Below are positions 1 through 7,881 of a stretch of DNA of 46,864 nucleotides, in pieces. The notes under the pieces are model-generated. The model ran no database searches and was not told where the DNA came from. It saw nothing but the letters and a program-made list of their open reading frames with translations. A program made the translations under genes and the position numbers. How positions within the stretch are numbered: position 1 is the first letter of the stretch; each line of letters starts with the position of its first letter. This stretch comes from an uncultured Lachnospiraceae bacterium (GTDB taxonomy: Bacteria; Bacillota; Clostridia; Lachnospirales; Lachnospiraceae), in the NCBI GenBank assembly GCA_910587715.1, contig CAJUMV010000033.1, forward strand, positions 1-46,864, read 5' to 3'.

Positions 1-88
1 GAAGGTAAAGCACTGATGAAATGCTTTATCTCTTACACTTATATGGTACTAAATACCTCCTCAAAACAATTTCCTACGATTATAGAAA

Positions 89-125
89 TAACCTCCGGCG
101 GCGTGGAAATGCCTTCCGGAGGTTA
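89..125 (-). terminator. hairpin after the BMP lipoprotein gene
   Basis: A perfect 10-bp stem (TAACCTCCGG with CCGGAGGTTA) encloses a 17-nt loop just beyond the stop codon of the leftward BMP gene. On the minus strand it is followed by the T-rich stretch TTATTTCTAT, so it could act as an intrinsic terminator, though the T-run is imperfect. If real, the ABC ATPase and permeases expected for a BMP-type importer are either transcribed separately beyond the left edge or reached by read-through. Confidence 0.6.
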
Positions 126-133
126 CCAGCCTT

Positions 134-1225
134 TTATGCTGCAGTATCCTCTTTGACGTCTATCTCGCCCGAATTAATGCCGTCAATCACATCCGTCACT
201 GTTTTCTGAAGTTCTGCAGGCAGATTATTAAACTCTATCTCCGTATAGAGGGACAGACCATAGGACAAACCATACACCTTGTCCCCGCTTTCAAAGGTTC
301 CCTTAAAAGAAGCGTCCCCCTCCATATACAGTGCCTCGTCAATGGGCTTTAATGCCGACCAGATGACGCAGTCGCTGACATCTCCCTGATAGTCGTCGCT
401 GCCGATACACTTGATGCCCATCTCCTCACAGCCGGAAATAACACCCAGACCGCTCTGGGAAGCAGACTGGAAAATCAGGTCCACACCCTCATTCTGTATC
501 ATCAGTTTCGCCACTTCCCGCCCTTTGACAGGATCCTGGTCATCGCCCACATACGCCACAGCTACCTCTACGGAAGGGTCGGCATAATGAACGCCGTTGA
601 TATAGCCGTCACGGAATTTTCTGCTGACAGGACGGTCTGCATGAGCGATAAATCCGACCTTTTTCTTCTCCGTCGTATTTGCCGCTACTACGCCGGCAAT
701 AAAAGCCGCCTCGGAAGGGTCCACGGAAACGGAGCTGACATTCGGCTCATCGGTTTCCATATCCACGTCGCAGAGCACGAAATCGGTATCCGGATATTCC
801 GGTGCCAGTCTAAGCGCAATCTCAGATAAGTCTCCCCACATCAGATACACCGGATTCGCCCCCATATCCGCCATCGCGCGGATCTGGTCTTCATACTCCG
901 CGCTGTCCAGTGTCTCCACGGTCCGCAGTGTCGCACCCTGCTCCGCGGCAAGCCTGTCAAGCCCTTTGATGGAAAGCGCGATAAAGGGATCTCCCACCGT
1001 AGCCGGTACCAGAAGACCGATGGTCTTTTCTCCGTTCCCCGTGGTTTCTTCGGGTTCCGAAACCTCCGGCTGCGCATCCTGTGCGGGCGTCTCCGCTTTT
1101 CCCGCATCCTCTGCCGCTGCGGGAGCCGGAGCCTCCGTCTGTCCGGACTTGGATCCACATCCCGCCAGAGTGCCGACTGCCAGCGCCAGTGTCAGTAAAA
1201 TTGCTGTGATTCTTTTCTTTTTCAT
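134..1225 (-). CDS. BMP family (PnrA-like) substrate-binding lipoprotein
   Basis: 363 residues. The N-terminus is a lipoprotein signal (basic MKKKR, hydrophobic stretch, lipobox LAGC), followed by an acidic, Ala/Pro/Glu-rich linker to about residue 65 and then a two-lobe sugar-type binding fold starting at IGLLVPATVGDPF. Family-typical stretches include the second-lobe start KVGFIAHADRPVS and the QSASQSGLGV segment. The BMP/PnrA family normally delivers nucleosides to an ABC importer at the outer face of the membrane. The start follows an AAAGGAGG site. It is the last visible gene of the leftward set ribokinase, ADP-ribosylglycohydrolase, BMP protein, with 23 bases to its upstream neighbour. 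No ATPase or permease gene for it lies in the window. The ligand is probably a nucleoside or other ribosyl compound, which is inferred from the neighbours. Confidence 0.85.
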   Translation of the reverse strand: MKKKRITAILLTLALAVGTLAGCGSKSGQTEAPAPAAAEDAGKAETPAQDAQPEVSEPEETTGNGEKTIGLLVPATVGDPFIALSIKGLDRLAAEQGATLRTVETLDSAEYEDQIRAMADMGANPVYLMWGDLSEIALRLAPEYPDTDFVLCDVDMETDEPNVSSVSVDPSEAAFIAGVVAANTTEKKKVGFIAHADRPVSRKFRDGYINGVHYADPSVEVAVAYVGDDQDPVKGREVAKLMIQNEGVDLIFQSASQSGLGVISGCEEMGIKCIGSDDYQGDVSDCVIWSALKPIDEALYMEGDASFKGTFESGDKVYGLSYGLSLYTEIEFNNLPAELQKTVTDVIDGINSGEIDVKEDTAA

Positions 1226-1248
1226 AATGTGTCCTCCTTTTTTCTTTT

Positions 1249-2664
1249 TTATATAGTTTCTGTATATTTAATGACGGCGTTCGTTGTTTTTTCCGATAAG
1301 GATGTTATCGACTGGCTCTCCATCGTTCTGACATACGTGTCAAGCTGATCTTTCAGGGGTTCCGTAAACTTTTTGTCAAGCCTGCCCGCCCCCAGCATAA
1401 CGCCGTAAGCATGTCCGATGGGACCGCCGGTACAATCATTATCCTGCCCCGCCATCATCAATATCGTCATTGCCTTCTGGAAGTCATTCCCGGCAAAATA
1501 AACCGCCACCACCTCCGCCGCAAGATTCGGGTAAGTATGTACCCAGTTATATTTTTTGTACTTCTCCTCACAGGTCCTCCATGCCTGCCGGTAATCCTCC
1601 GACATTTCACAGGCTTTGTACGCAAAATCCAGAACCGTGTAAAGCTCGCTGTCTTTCGGCACCGCCCTGACAGCCTTAGTAAGCGCCACCCGCATATCCG
1701 TCTCCACATAAGCCATGGAGACAAGCACCGCGTTAAAGACCTCCGCCAGAATGCCATTGTTGTGATGTGATATGCTCCCGTCCTTCCATGCCAGTTTCGC
1801 AGCTTTCCGGGGATTACCCGGCGCCAGCGCGCCACAGACTGCCGCGCGCATAGCGGCGCCGATCATCTCCCGGTAGGGATTAGCGAGATATCCGCTCTCC
1901 GGCGGATAAATTCCCTGACGCAGATGGTTTAACGCCACTTCCTCCGCCGTGTAGGCGAAAGGGATGTAACCTACCCAGCGGTCCGCGATATCCTCCGAAG
2001 TAATCCCGAAGCCTTTATCGCAGAAAGCATCCAAAAGCGCCAGTTCAAAGGTAATGTCGTCGTTTAAAGTCTCCGGCGGTTTCACATAGTCGGTAATTTC
2101 TCCGAATACCTCCCAGAGTCTTGAAGATTTAAAACCTTCCACCGCCGTCCCCAGCGCGGAACCGATAATCTCCCCCAGCCATCCGCCATGAATCTGATCA
2201 AACAGTTTCTCTCTGTCGGGCAGACAGTAGTCGGGATAGGGCGGCAGCTCCACCGCCTTTTCGTACTGCTCAAAGCTCTCATAAACCGTGTAATTCCAGT
2301 AGGGGTGCTCGGGGATTTTTTTCGCCTCCGTCAGCGCCTTAAACACTCTGGCGTTAATAATCTGCAGCCGAATCAGCTCATTTTTCCCAATCGCGTCAAA
2401 TGCTTCGGGAATCAGCCTCTCCGCCTCCTCCACGTCATATCCCATGTGCTGCATACTGGAGATTGCGCCCAGAATTTTTGAGTAAGGCGCCTTTGATTCC
2501 GGCAGCGGCTTTCTCCATGCGCCTTTCCCGTTTTCCAGCATCTGTGCCGCCTCCTCAAGCATTTTCCCCTCCAGAAGTCCGTCCCACTGGATCAAATCCG
2601 TCCTGTCCTTCACGGGCACAGCCCCACAAAACATTTCGTAATCGTATTCCCATGCGTGTTTCAT
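1249..2664 (-). CDS. ADP-ribosylglycohydrolase family protein
   Basis: 471 residues. The catalytic-fold signatures are visible: GGWLGEIIGSALGTAVEG near residue 160 (family G-x-x-x-G-D-A-x-G helix), LNDDITFEL near residue 200 (the T-D-D-T metal-binding region) and GQDNDCTGGPIG near residue 410 (the D-T-D metal ligands). About 150 residues precede the core and are not recognised. Members remove ADP-ribose from proteins or hydrolyse other N-glycosidic ribosyl bonds using two Mg ions. Here it sits between a ribokinase and a BMP solute-binding lipoprotein, much as E. coli YegU sits beside a kinase and a nucleoside transporter. I infer a hydrolase that frees ribose or a ribosyl group from an imported compound rather than a protein de-ADP-ribosylase. 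Substrate unknown. Confidence 0.8.
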   Translation of the reverse strand: MKHAWEYDYEMFCGAVPVKDRTDLIQWDGLLEGKMLEEAAQMLENGKGAWRKPLPESKAPYSKILGAISSMQHMGYDVEEAERLIPEAFDAIGKNELIRLQIINARVFKALTEAKKIPEHPYWNYTVYESFEQYEKAVELPPYPDYCLPDREKLFDQIHGGWLGEIIGSALGTAVEGFKSSRLWEVFGEITDYVKPPETLNDDITFELALLDAFCDKGFGITSEDIADRWVGYIPFAYTAEEVALNHLRQGIYPPESGYLANPYREMIGAAMRAAVCGALAPGNPRKAAKLAWKDGSISHHNNGILAEVFNAVLVSMAYVETDMRVALTKAVRAVPKDSELYTVLDFAYKACEMSEDYRQAWRTCEEKYKKYNWVHTYPNLAAEVVAVYFAGNDFQKAMTILMMAGQDNDCTGGPIGHAYGVMLGAGRLDKKFTEPLKDQLDTYVRTMESQSITSLSEKTTNAVIKYTETI

Positions 2665-2747
2665 TCGTTCCCTCCTCCTGTTTCAATCATCGCGAAACAT
2701 CTTATTTCCGTTTGCGTCACTTCCATGTCCGCGGTAAAGTTTCGCCG

Positions 2748-3656
2748 TCACTCCTTTTCCCGCAACTGCTGCATCTCCTGGAATACCTCCCCAAAGCTCG
2801 GAATACCAAGCGCCGCACCGCGTCTTCTCACAGAAATAGCGCTTGCCGCAGCCGCATATTTCATTGCCTCCGCGGGTGTCCTGCCCGCCGCGGCGCCAGC
2901 CAGGAAATAGCCCGTAAAAGTATCTCCCGCTCCAGTCGTATCAACCGCCTTTGACGGAAAAATTCCCTGATAGAGAATCTCCTCTCCATCCGCGTAACAG
3001 GAACCCCTGCTGCCGAGCGTCAGCACCAAAACCGCGCCGGGGAATTTTTCCTGCAGCTTTCCCAAAAGCGTCTGCACATCCTCCGCATCCGTACCTGCAA
3101 GCTGCCTGCCTTCCACCTCATTGAGAATGAGATAATCCACTTTCTGCAGGTCGCACTGAGCGATACTATCGTTTATAGGGGAAGGATTAAAGACGACCGT
3201 CATCCCTTTTTCTCTGCCCTTGTCTATGGCGTATGACACATGGGAAATCTCGTTCTGCAAAAGCAGCATATCCGCCGGTCCAAAATGCGCCAAGACCTCA
3301 TCTATGTACGACGGCGTTACATCGCCGTTGGCTCCTCTGAAAATGGTGATCTTATTCTGCCCGTCCGGATTCACCTGTATCACCGCATGTCCGGACCGTT
3401 CGCCGCTTTCCTGGATGAAATCTGTCCTCACGCCCGCCGCCGTCAGCATCTCCAGCAGAATGCCGCCGTCCGGCCCCACACAGCCCGCATGGAAAACCTC
3501 CGCGCCTGCCCTCGCCAAGGCAATGGACTGGTTCAGCCCCTTCCCGCCGCAAAATTCTCCGTAGTCCCTCGCCTGAATGGTCTCGCCCGTTTCTGCGTAA
3601 TGTTCCACACGATACACTCTGTCGATATTCAGAGAACCGAGATTCAGAATTTTCAT
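2748..3656 (-). CDS. rbsK: ribokinase (PfkB family)
   Basis: 302 residues, the usual ribokinase length. N-terminal MKILNLGSLNIDRVYRV, substrate loop GGKGLNQSIALARAGA near residue 38, ATP/anion-hole motif DTTGAGDTF near residue 240 with its intact catalytic aspartate, and the VLTLGSRGS strand before it. It phosphorylates ribose or a similar sugar or nucleoside with ATP in the cytoplasm. It is the first gene of the leftward operon (83 bases before the ADP-ribosylglycohydrolase) and starts behind GGAGGAG. The promoter at 3710-3738 and the palindrome at 3676-3689 lie upstream. The symbol is by family; the true sugar is not proven. Confidence 0.85.
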   Translation of the reverse strand: MKILNLGSLNIDRVYRVEHYAETGETIQARDYGEFCGGKGLNQSIALARAGAEVFHAGCVGPDGGILLEMLTAAGVRTDFIQESGERSGHAVIQVNPDGQNKITIFRGANGDVTPSYIDEVLAHFGPADMLLLQNEISHVSYAIDKGREKGMTVVFNPSPINDSIAQCDLQKVDYLILNEVEGRQLAGTDAEDVQTLLGKLQEKFPGAVLVLTLGSRGSCYADGEEILYQGIFPSKAVDTTGAGDTFTGYFLAGAAAGRTPAEAMKYAAAASAISVRRRGAALGIPSFGEVFQEMQQLREKE

Positions 3657-3675
3657 GTCTCCTCCTTTTTTTTTG

Positions 3676-3689
3676 GGAAAATATTTTCC
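3676..3689. promoter_or_regulatory. perfect 14-bp palindrome in ribokinase leader
   Basis: GGAAAATATTTTCC reads the same on both strands. It lies in the 5' untranslated region of the leftward operon, between the promoter and the ribokinase start codon. It could be an operator for the divergent LacI-type regulator or another factor. Function inferred from position only. Confidence 0.4.
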
Positions 3690-3709
3690 GAAACAGTTTT
3701 CTTATACAT

Positions 3710-3738
3710 AAGATACCATTGAAGCGTTATATTGTCAA
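3710..3738 (-). promoter_or_regulatory. promoter of the ribokinase operon
   Basis: On the minus strand TTGACA (3738-3733), a 17-bp spacer and TATCTT (3715-3710) form a good sigma-A promoter about 55 bp upstream of the ribokinase start. The spacer contains AACGCTT, which recurs in the candidate operator at 3849-3863 and may be a LacI half-site. Confidence 0.65.
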
Positions 3739-3803
3739 CAGTTTTTGTATATATTACATAATTTTCCTTTTTACGCAATCTACAGCTCTTTCTTCACATA
3801 TCC

Positions 3804-3832
3804 TTTTCATTTTTCCGCTTTTCCCTTATAAT
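3804..3832 (+). promoter_or_regulatory. promoter of the LacI-PfkB fusion gene
   Basis: TTTTCA, a 17-bp spacer and a consensus TATAAT at 3827-3832 lie 65 bp upstream of the fusion gene. A candidate LacI-type site follows directly downstream. Confidence 0.6.
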
Positions 3833-3848
3833 GGATTCATCGGTCGAA

Positions 3849-3863
3849 TGCAAAACGCTTACA
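3849..3863. promoter_or_regulatory. candidate LacI-family operator
   Basis: TGCAAAACGCTTACA is an imperfect inverted repeat around a central CG and resembles LacI-family sites of the form TGTAAGCGTTTACA, with one extra base. It lies just downstream of the expected start of transcription of the fusion gene, where binding would give autorepression. Confidence 0.4.
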
Positions 3864-3897
3864 GGAAACGTATCACAGCAGTAAGGAGGGCGGTGGC

Positions 3898-5790
3898 ATG
3901 AATATACGCGAGCTTGCGAAACTCGCCGGTGTTTCGGCATCAACGGTTTCCAAGATTATGAATAATAAGGACAGCAGCATAAGCCCTTCTACCAGAGAGC
4001 GCGTACTGCAGATTGCGAAGCAATACAATTACCAGTCTTACTCTTCCCTGATTGAGAAGGGCACGACAACACTGACGCTTGGCGTTATATTCCGCGATAC
4101 GCTCTCCATGAACCTGACACTGGACGGCATCCTGCACGCTGCGCAGAACGCCGGGTATACCATCCTTCTCAGGGAAAGCGGCAACGACCCAGAGCGGGAA
4201 GCGCAAAACATTTCCGTACTCTGTTCCCATCACGTAGATGGGCTGATCTGGGAATTTGTGAACAAAGAAAGCGAAAGAAACATACCGTTTGTTGAAAAAA
4301 ACGAAATTCCCGCTGTTATTTTTCACTCGGAACACGGGAATGCTGTCAATATAGACTATGAAGAATTAGGACATCAGGCGGCACAGACACTGGCAGACGC
4401 GGGACACACTGCCATCGCCTGTATCAAAGCGCCAATCCCCGGCAGGGAAGCTTTCACGGCTGGTTACCGGAGATGCCTGTTTGAAAACCGTATTTCTCTG
4501 GAAGAAGACCTTGTCTTTGACCAAATTGACGGTCCGTTGATGCAGAAAATCGCATCCCACACAATCAGCGGTGTTGTCAGCGCCCATTACGAAACAGCGG
4601 CGAGGCTGTATGACGCTGTCAGGAAGCTCCGCTACGAACTGCCCTATGATGTCTCCCTCGTTTCCCTGCGAAATGAATCCATGGAGCCGGACGTACTGCG
4701 GCAGCTGTCCACCTTTACCATCCCCCACTTTGCCTACGGAGAATATCTGTGTCAAAGACTGATCAGTGAGATCGAAAAAGGCGAAACTTCCCTGCAAGGC
4801 TTCCATAAGACGGCTCTGCTTGACAGCGAAAACACCGTGGGCATTCCGTACAGCAGCCGTTCCCAAAAAATCACGGTCGTGGGCAGCATCAACATTGACA
4901 ATTATCTCAAAATGGACGCACTGCCCCGAACCGGCATGACCGTCAGTTCCTCCCTGTCCGCCTCCTATGTGGGCGGTAAAGCAGTCAATCAGGCTATCGG
5001 TGCCGCGAAACTCGGTCAGCGGGTATCCTTGATCGGACGGCTGGGAAACGATGTGGATTCTGACACGGTCTACCGGGCTTTAAACATCATGAATGTAGAC
5101 TCCCTGGGGGTGAAACGCTGTTCCGGGTACAAGACCGGGCAGGCATATATTTTTGTGCAGAGGGACGGGGATTCCATGATTTCCATCCTGTCCGGCGCCA
5201 ACGAAGCGCTGCAGCCGCAGGATATCCAGGCATCCGCACGCGTATTTGAAAACACAGCCTTCTGTCTGGTGCAGACGGAAATTCCCATGGAAACCGTGAT
5301 GGAGACATGCCGGATTGCCAAAGCACACGGTGCGCAGACAATCTTAAAGCCTGTTGCCTGCGGCGTTCTTCCCGAAGAACTGCTCCGCCATGTGGATATC
5401 CTCGTGCCCAACGAAACGGAACTTAACGCTATCTGCCCCGGCGCCAGCGATTTGGAAGCACAGGCAGCTCATCTCATAAACGCGGGCGTGGGAACGGTCA
5501 TTGTGACGCTCGGCGCAAAAGGATGTTTTGTAAAAACAGCGCAGGACGCCGCATATTTCCCCGCCGTTCCCTCTGATGTGGTGGACGCCTCGGGGGCGGC
5601 AGACGCCTTTATCAGCGCGTTAGCCTCTTATCTGCTGGAGGGACGTTCCCTGCACACGGCAGTCAAAATCGCCTCCCATGCGGCAAGTTTTGCGATCGCG
5701 CGCGAGGGAGTAACGCCGGCGCTTGTGGATAAAAATACGCTGGAGTCCTTTGTAATGCAGCGTGAGCCGGAATTATTACAGACTAATTAA
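3898..5790 (+). CDS. LacI-type repressor fused to a PfkB kinase domain
   Basis: 630 residues in one uninterrupted frame. Residues 1-50 are a LacI helix-turn-helix (NIRELAKLAGVSASTVSKIM). Residues about 58-315 are the periplasmic-binding-protein-like effector domain. Residues about 322-620 form a full ribokinase-like domain: VVGSINIDNYL, a GGKAVNQAIGAAKLG loop near 358, and DASGAADAF at 563-571. The usual anion-hole motif is DTTGAGD, so D569 is kept but two conserved positions are changed, and catalysis may be weakened or lost. The gene is divergent from the ribokinase/ADP-ribosylglycohydrolase/BMP operon, its likely target. I infer that it senses a sugar, a phosphorylated sugar or a nucleotide through one or both ligand domains. 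The start follows a GGAGG-containing site. Confidence 0.85.
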   Translation: MNIRELAKLAGVSASTVSKIMNNKDSSISPSTRERVLQIAKQYNYQSYSSLIEKGTTTLTLGVIFRDTLSMNLTLDGILHAAQNAGYTILLRESGNDPEREAQNISVLCSHHVDGLIWEFVNKESERNIPFVEKNEIPAVIFHSEHGNAVNIDYEELGHQAAQTLADAGHTAIACIKAPIPGREAFTAGYRRCLFENRISLEEDLVFDQIDGPLMQKIASHTISGVVSAHYETAARLYDAVRKLRYELPYDVSLVSLRNESMEPDVLRQLSTFTIPHFAYGEYLCQRLISEIEKGETSLQGFHKTALLDSENTVGIPYSSRSQKITVVGSINIDNYLKMDALPRTGMTVSSSLSASYVGGKAVNQAIGAAKLGQRVSLIGRLGNDVDSDTVYRALNIMNVDSLGVKRCSGYKTGQAYIFVQRDGDSMISILSGANEALQPQDIQASARVFENTAFCLVQTEIPMETVMETCRIAKAHGAQTILKPVACGVLPEELLRHVDILVPNETELNAICPGASDLEAQAAHLINAGVGTVIVTLGAKGCFVKTAQDAAYFPAVPSDVVDASGAADAFISALASYLLEGRSLHTAVKIASHAASFAIAREGVTPALVDKNTLESFVMQREPELLQTN

Positions 5791-5828
5791 ATTTTTAAAA
5801 TTATTTTCATAGACGGAGGTAATGTTAC

Positions 5829-7220
5829 ATGAAAAAAGAGAAATATCTATCCATTCTGATCGCTGCCGCCCTGCTCGCGGGAAGTGTGAGCGCGTGCGGC
5901 ACAAAAGACACCCCGGATACCGCGCCGGAGATTTCAGACAGCGCCGATACCGCCGGAGCGAATGCCGAAAACGGGGAACCGGATGCGTCGCAGCCCGGAG
6001 ATTCCACGGATGCGGGAGAAAATCCTGACACAGATGTCACATCCAATATCCCCGCTGCGGAAGAGCAGACAAACCCTGACTCTCCCGTCACCGTCACTTT
6101 CCAGAAATCGCTTAACGAAACCAAGGCGGACGACGGCACGGTGATTCACACAGCCAGCATGCAGATGCCCGTGGTAAGCATGGAGGGCGCGGAGGATATC
6201 GCGGAAAAAATCAACGCAGATATTGCCGCGTACTATGACACATTTTCCAATAGCGAGACAATCTCCATGGCGGAGGAGGACTATGCCGCAAGTCTCGGAG
6301 AAGATGGCTGGGACTTTCTCGGTTACAGCTCGGACATCAGCGCAAAGGTGACCCGTGCGGATGACGCCGTGCTCTCCTTTGAGATTACTTTTTCCGATTA
6401 CACCGGCGGCGCCCACGGCAACTACGGCACAGGCGGTCGGAATTACAGCACAAAAACAGGGGAGCTTATCGCCTTCGATGACATTTCCGAAGACTATGAA
6501 GCTTTCCATGCCACCGCTCTGGACTACATGCTCAATCTGGCTGAAACACCCGCTTACCAAGGCAGGCTGTTCGACATTCCTTCCAAAGATGATATGGACA
6601 GCGCGCTGTTTACCCCGGAAAGCTGGGTGTTCACTTTAAGCGGCATCAGCTTTCTCTCCAACCCCTATGTTCTCGGTCCCTATTCTTCCGGAACCATTTC
6701 TTTTATGCTGCCCTATGAAAAGGCATATGAGCTTGGGTTAAAAGAGGACTACCGCTACAACGGCAATTTCGTGAACGAGCGCTATTATATCGAAACCTAT
6801 AACCCGGAAACCGGAGAGCAGGTCGTGGAGGAAACGCCCGACTACTATTTTGATCTGGATGGGGACGGCACCGAAGAAGGACTCGCCTTTTACGGACAGG
6901 TCGTTGACCCGGAAACCGCGGAAAGCAGATATGTCTTTTATATTGACGGGGTAGATTATGGGGATGTTATCAATGAGGAGCTACAGAATATCAAGGAAAA
7001 CGGCTATATGGAAAACACTTACGCCCTCTGCCATGCCGACGCCCCGGACGGTGGTGTCCCCGCAATCGCCGTGCTGTTCACGGAATTTGAAGAAGGAACG
7101 GACAGTGACGGCAATCCACTAAACCATCCCCGCTCCTTTATTTTCGGTTACACAAAGGAGAAGGGGCTGTATTATATGTATTGGGAGGAAGGGTTTGTGA
7201 CGCTGCCCGCACAGCCGTAA
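5829..7220 (+). CDS. lipoprotein with DUF4163/DUF3298 (RsiV-like) domain
   Basis: 463 residues. It has a lipoprotein signal with a VSAC lipobox, a low-complexity Asp/Pro/Thr linker to about residue 80, then a segment resembling the extracellular part of RsiV/PdaC proteins: the DUF4163-like part around MQMPVVSMEGAEDIAEKINADI and the DUF3298-like part around GGAHGNYGTGGRNYSTKTGELI. A further C-terminal domain of about 150 residues, including an acidic DLDGDGTEEG calcium-loop-like motif, is not recognised. It probably sits on the outer face of the membrane, where related domains bind lysozyme or cell-wall ligands. It lies 38 bases after the LacI-PfkB gene with a GGAGGTAA site, so it may be co-transcribed, but no functional link is evident. 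Confidence 0.75.
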   Translation: MKKEKYLSILIAAALLAGSVSACGTKDTPDTAPEISDSADTAGANAENGEPDASQPGDSTDAGENPDTDVTSNIPAAEEQTNPDSPVTVTFQKSLNETKADDGTVIHTASMQMPVVSMEGAEDIAEKINADIAAYYDTFSNSETISMAEEDYAASLGEDGWDFLGYSSDISAKVTRADDAVLSFEITFSDYTGGAHGNYGTGGRNYSTKTGELIAFDDISEDYEAFHATALDYMLNLAETPAYQGRLFDIPSKDDMDSALFTPESWVFTLSGISFLSNPYVLGPYSSGTISFMLPYEKAYELGLKEDYRYNGNFVNERYYIETYNPETGEQVVEETPDYYFDLDGDGTEEGLAFYGQVVDPETAESRYVFYIDGVDYGDVINEELQNIKENGYMENTYALCHADAPDGGVPAIAVLFTEFEEGTDSDGNPLNHPRSFIFGYTKEKGLYYMYWEEGFVTLPAQP

Positions 7221-7265
7221 AACCCCAAATTTCCAAAACATTCATCAAGGACAGGAGGCTATCAC

Positions 7266-7833
7266 ATGGAAAACACAGTACAGGAAGTAAAAACCCTATT
7301 TCGTAACCATCCCAGCACACAAGTTTCTTCATATTCGCAATTATGAAAGTATCGGATACTGGGACTTTTGGCAGAAGCAGAACCGGATTCCCGGGCAGGA
7401 CTGCGAAACCATCTGCGGTCTGTTAGACAGCATCAAAGGGAAGCTGGACGATATGGGCGGCGATGAAGCAAACAGCGGAAACGGGCAGATTATGGCTTAT
7501 ATCAATGAGCCCACCGGCAGAATATGCAGCTGGGGCATCCCCCTCGCGGAATGCTACGGCGTGCGCCTGCCGATAGATTATGACGGGGAAGTCCCCTCGC
7601 AGATGCTTATGATGGATGTGCCGGAAGGAGAATACCTCGTTTTCGAGCACGGTCCCTTTGACTTTGCAGCAGAAAACGGCAGCGTGGAAGAAAAAATAGA
7701 GACAGCAATGAAAGCATATGATTACGCAGCTTCGGGCTGCTGCCTTGACACCACGCCCGGCAGAATCTTCTATTTCTACCATGACCCGAAACGTTTCTGG
7801 AAATATATCAGACCGGTGCGGAAGGTGGACTAA
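7266..7833 (+). pseudogene. GyrI-like/AraC effector-binding protein, frameshifted
   Basis: A strong site (AGGAGG) precedes ATG at 7266, which opens MENTVQEVK. That frame then runs to an early stop. The +1 frame continues with the expected family sequence YFVTIPAHKFLHIRNYE, then YWDFWQKQ, and stays open to 7833. Removing one A from the five-A run at 7289-7293 would join the two frames smoothly (VQEVKPYFVTIP). The product would be a stand-alone effector-binding domain of about 189 residues, a family that binds small hydrophobic or cationic ligands. This is a recent single-base frameshift, a sequencing error or slippage at the A-run. A shorter protein from ATG 7453 is possible but would lack the first strands. 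Confidence 0.75.
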
Positions 7834-7881
7834 CCCCTCCGCCTTCTCTAATCCGCTATCTGTGCGGGCTAATGGCACCCG

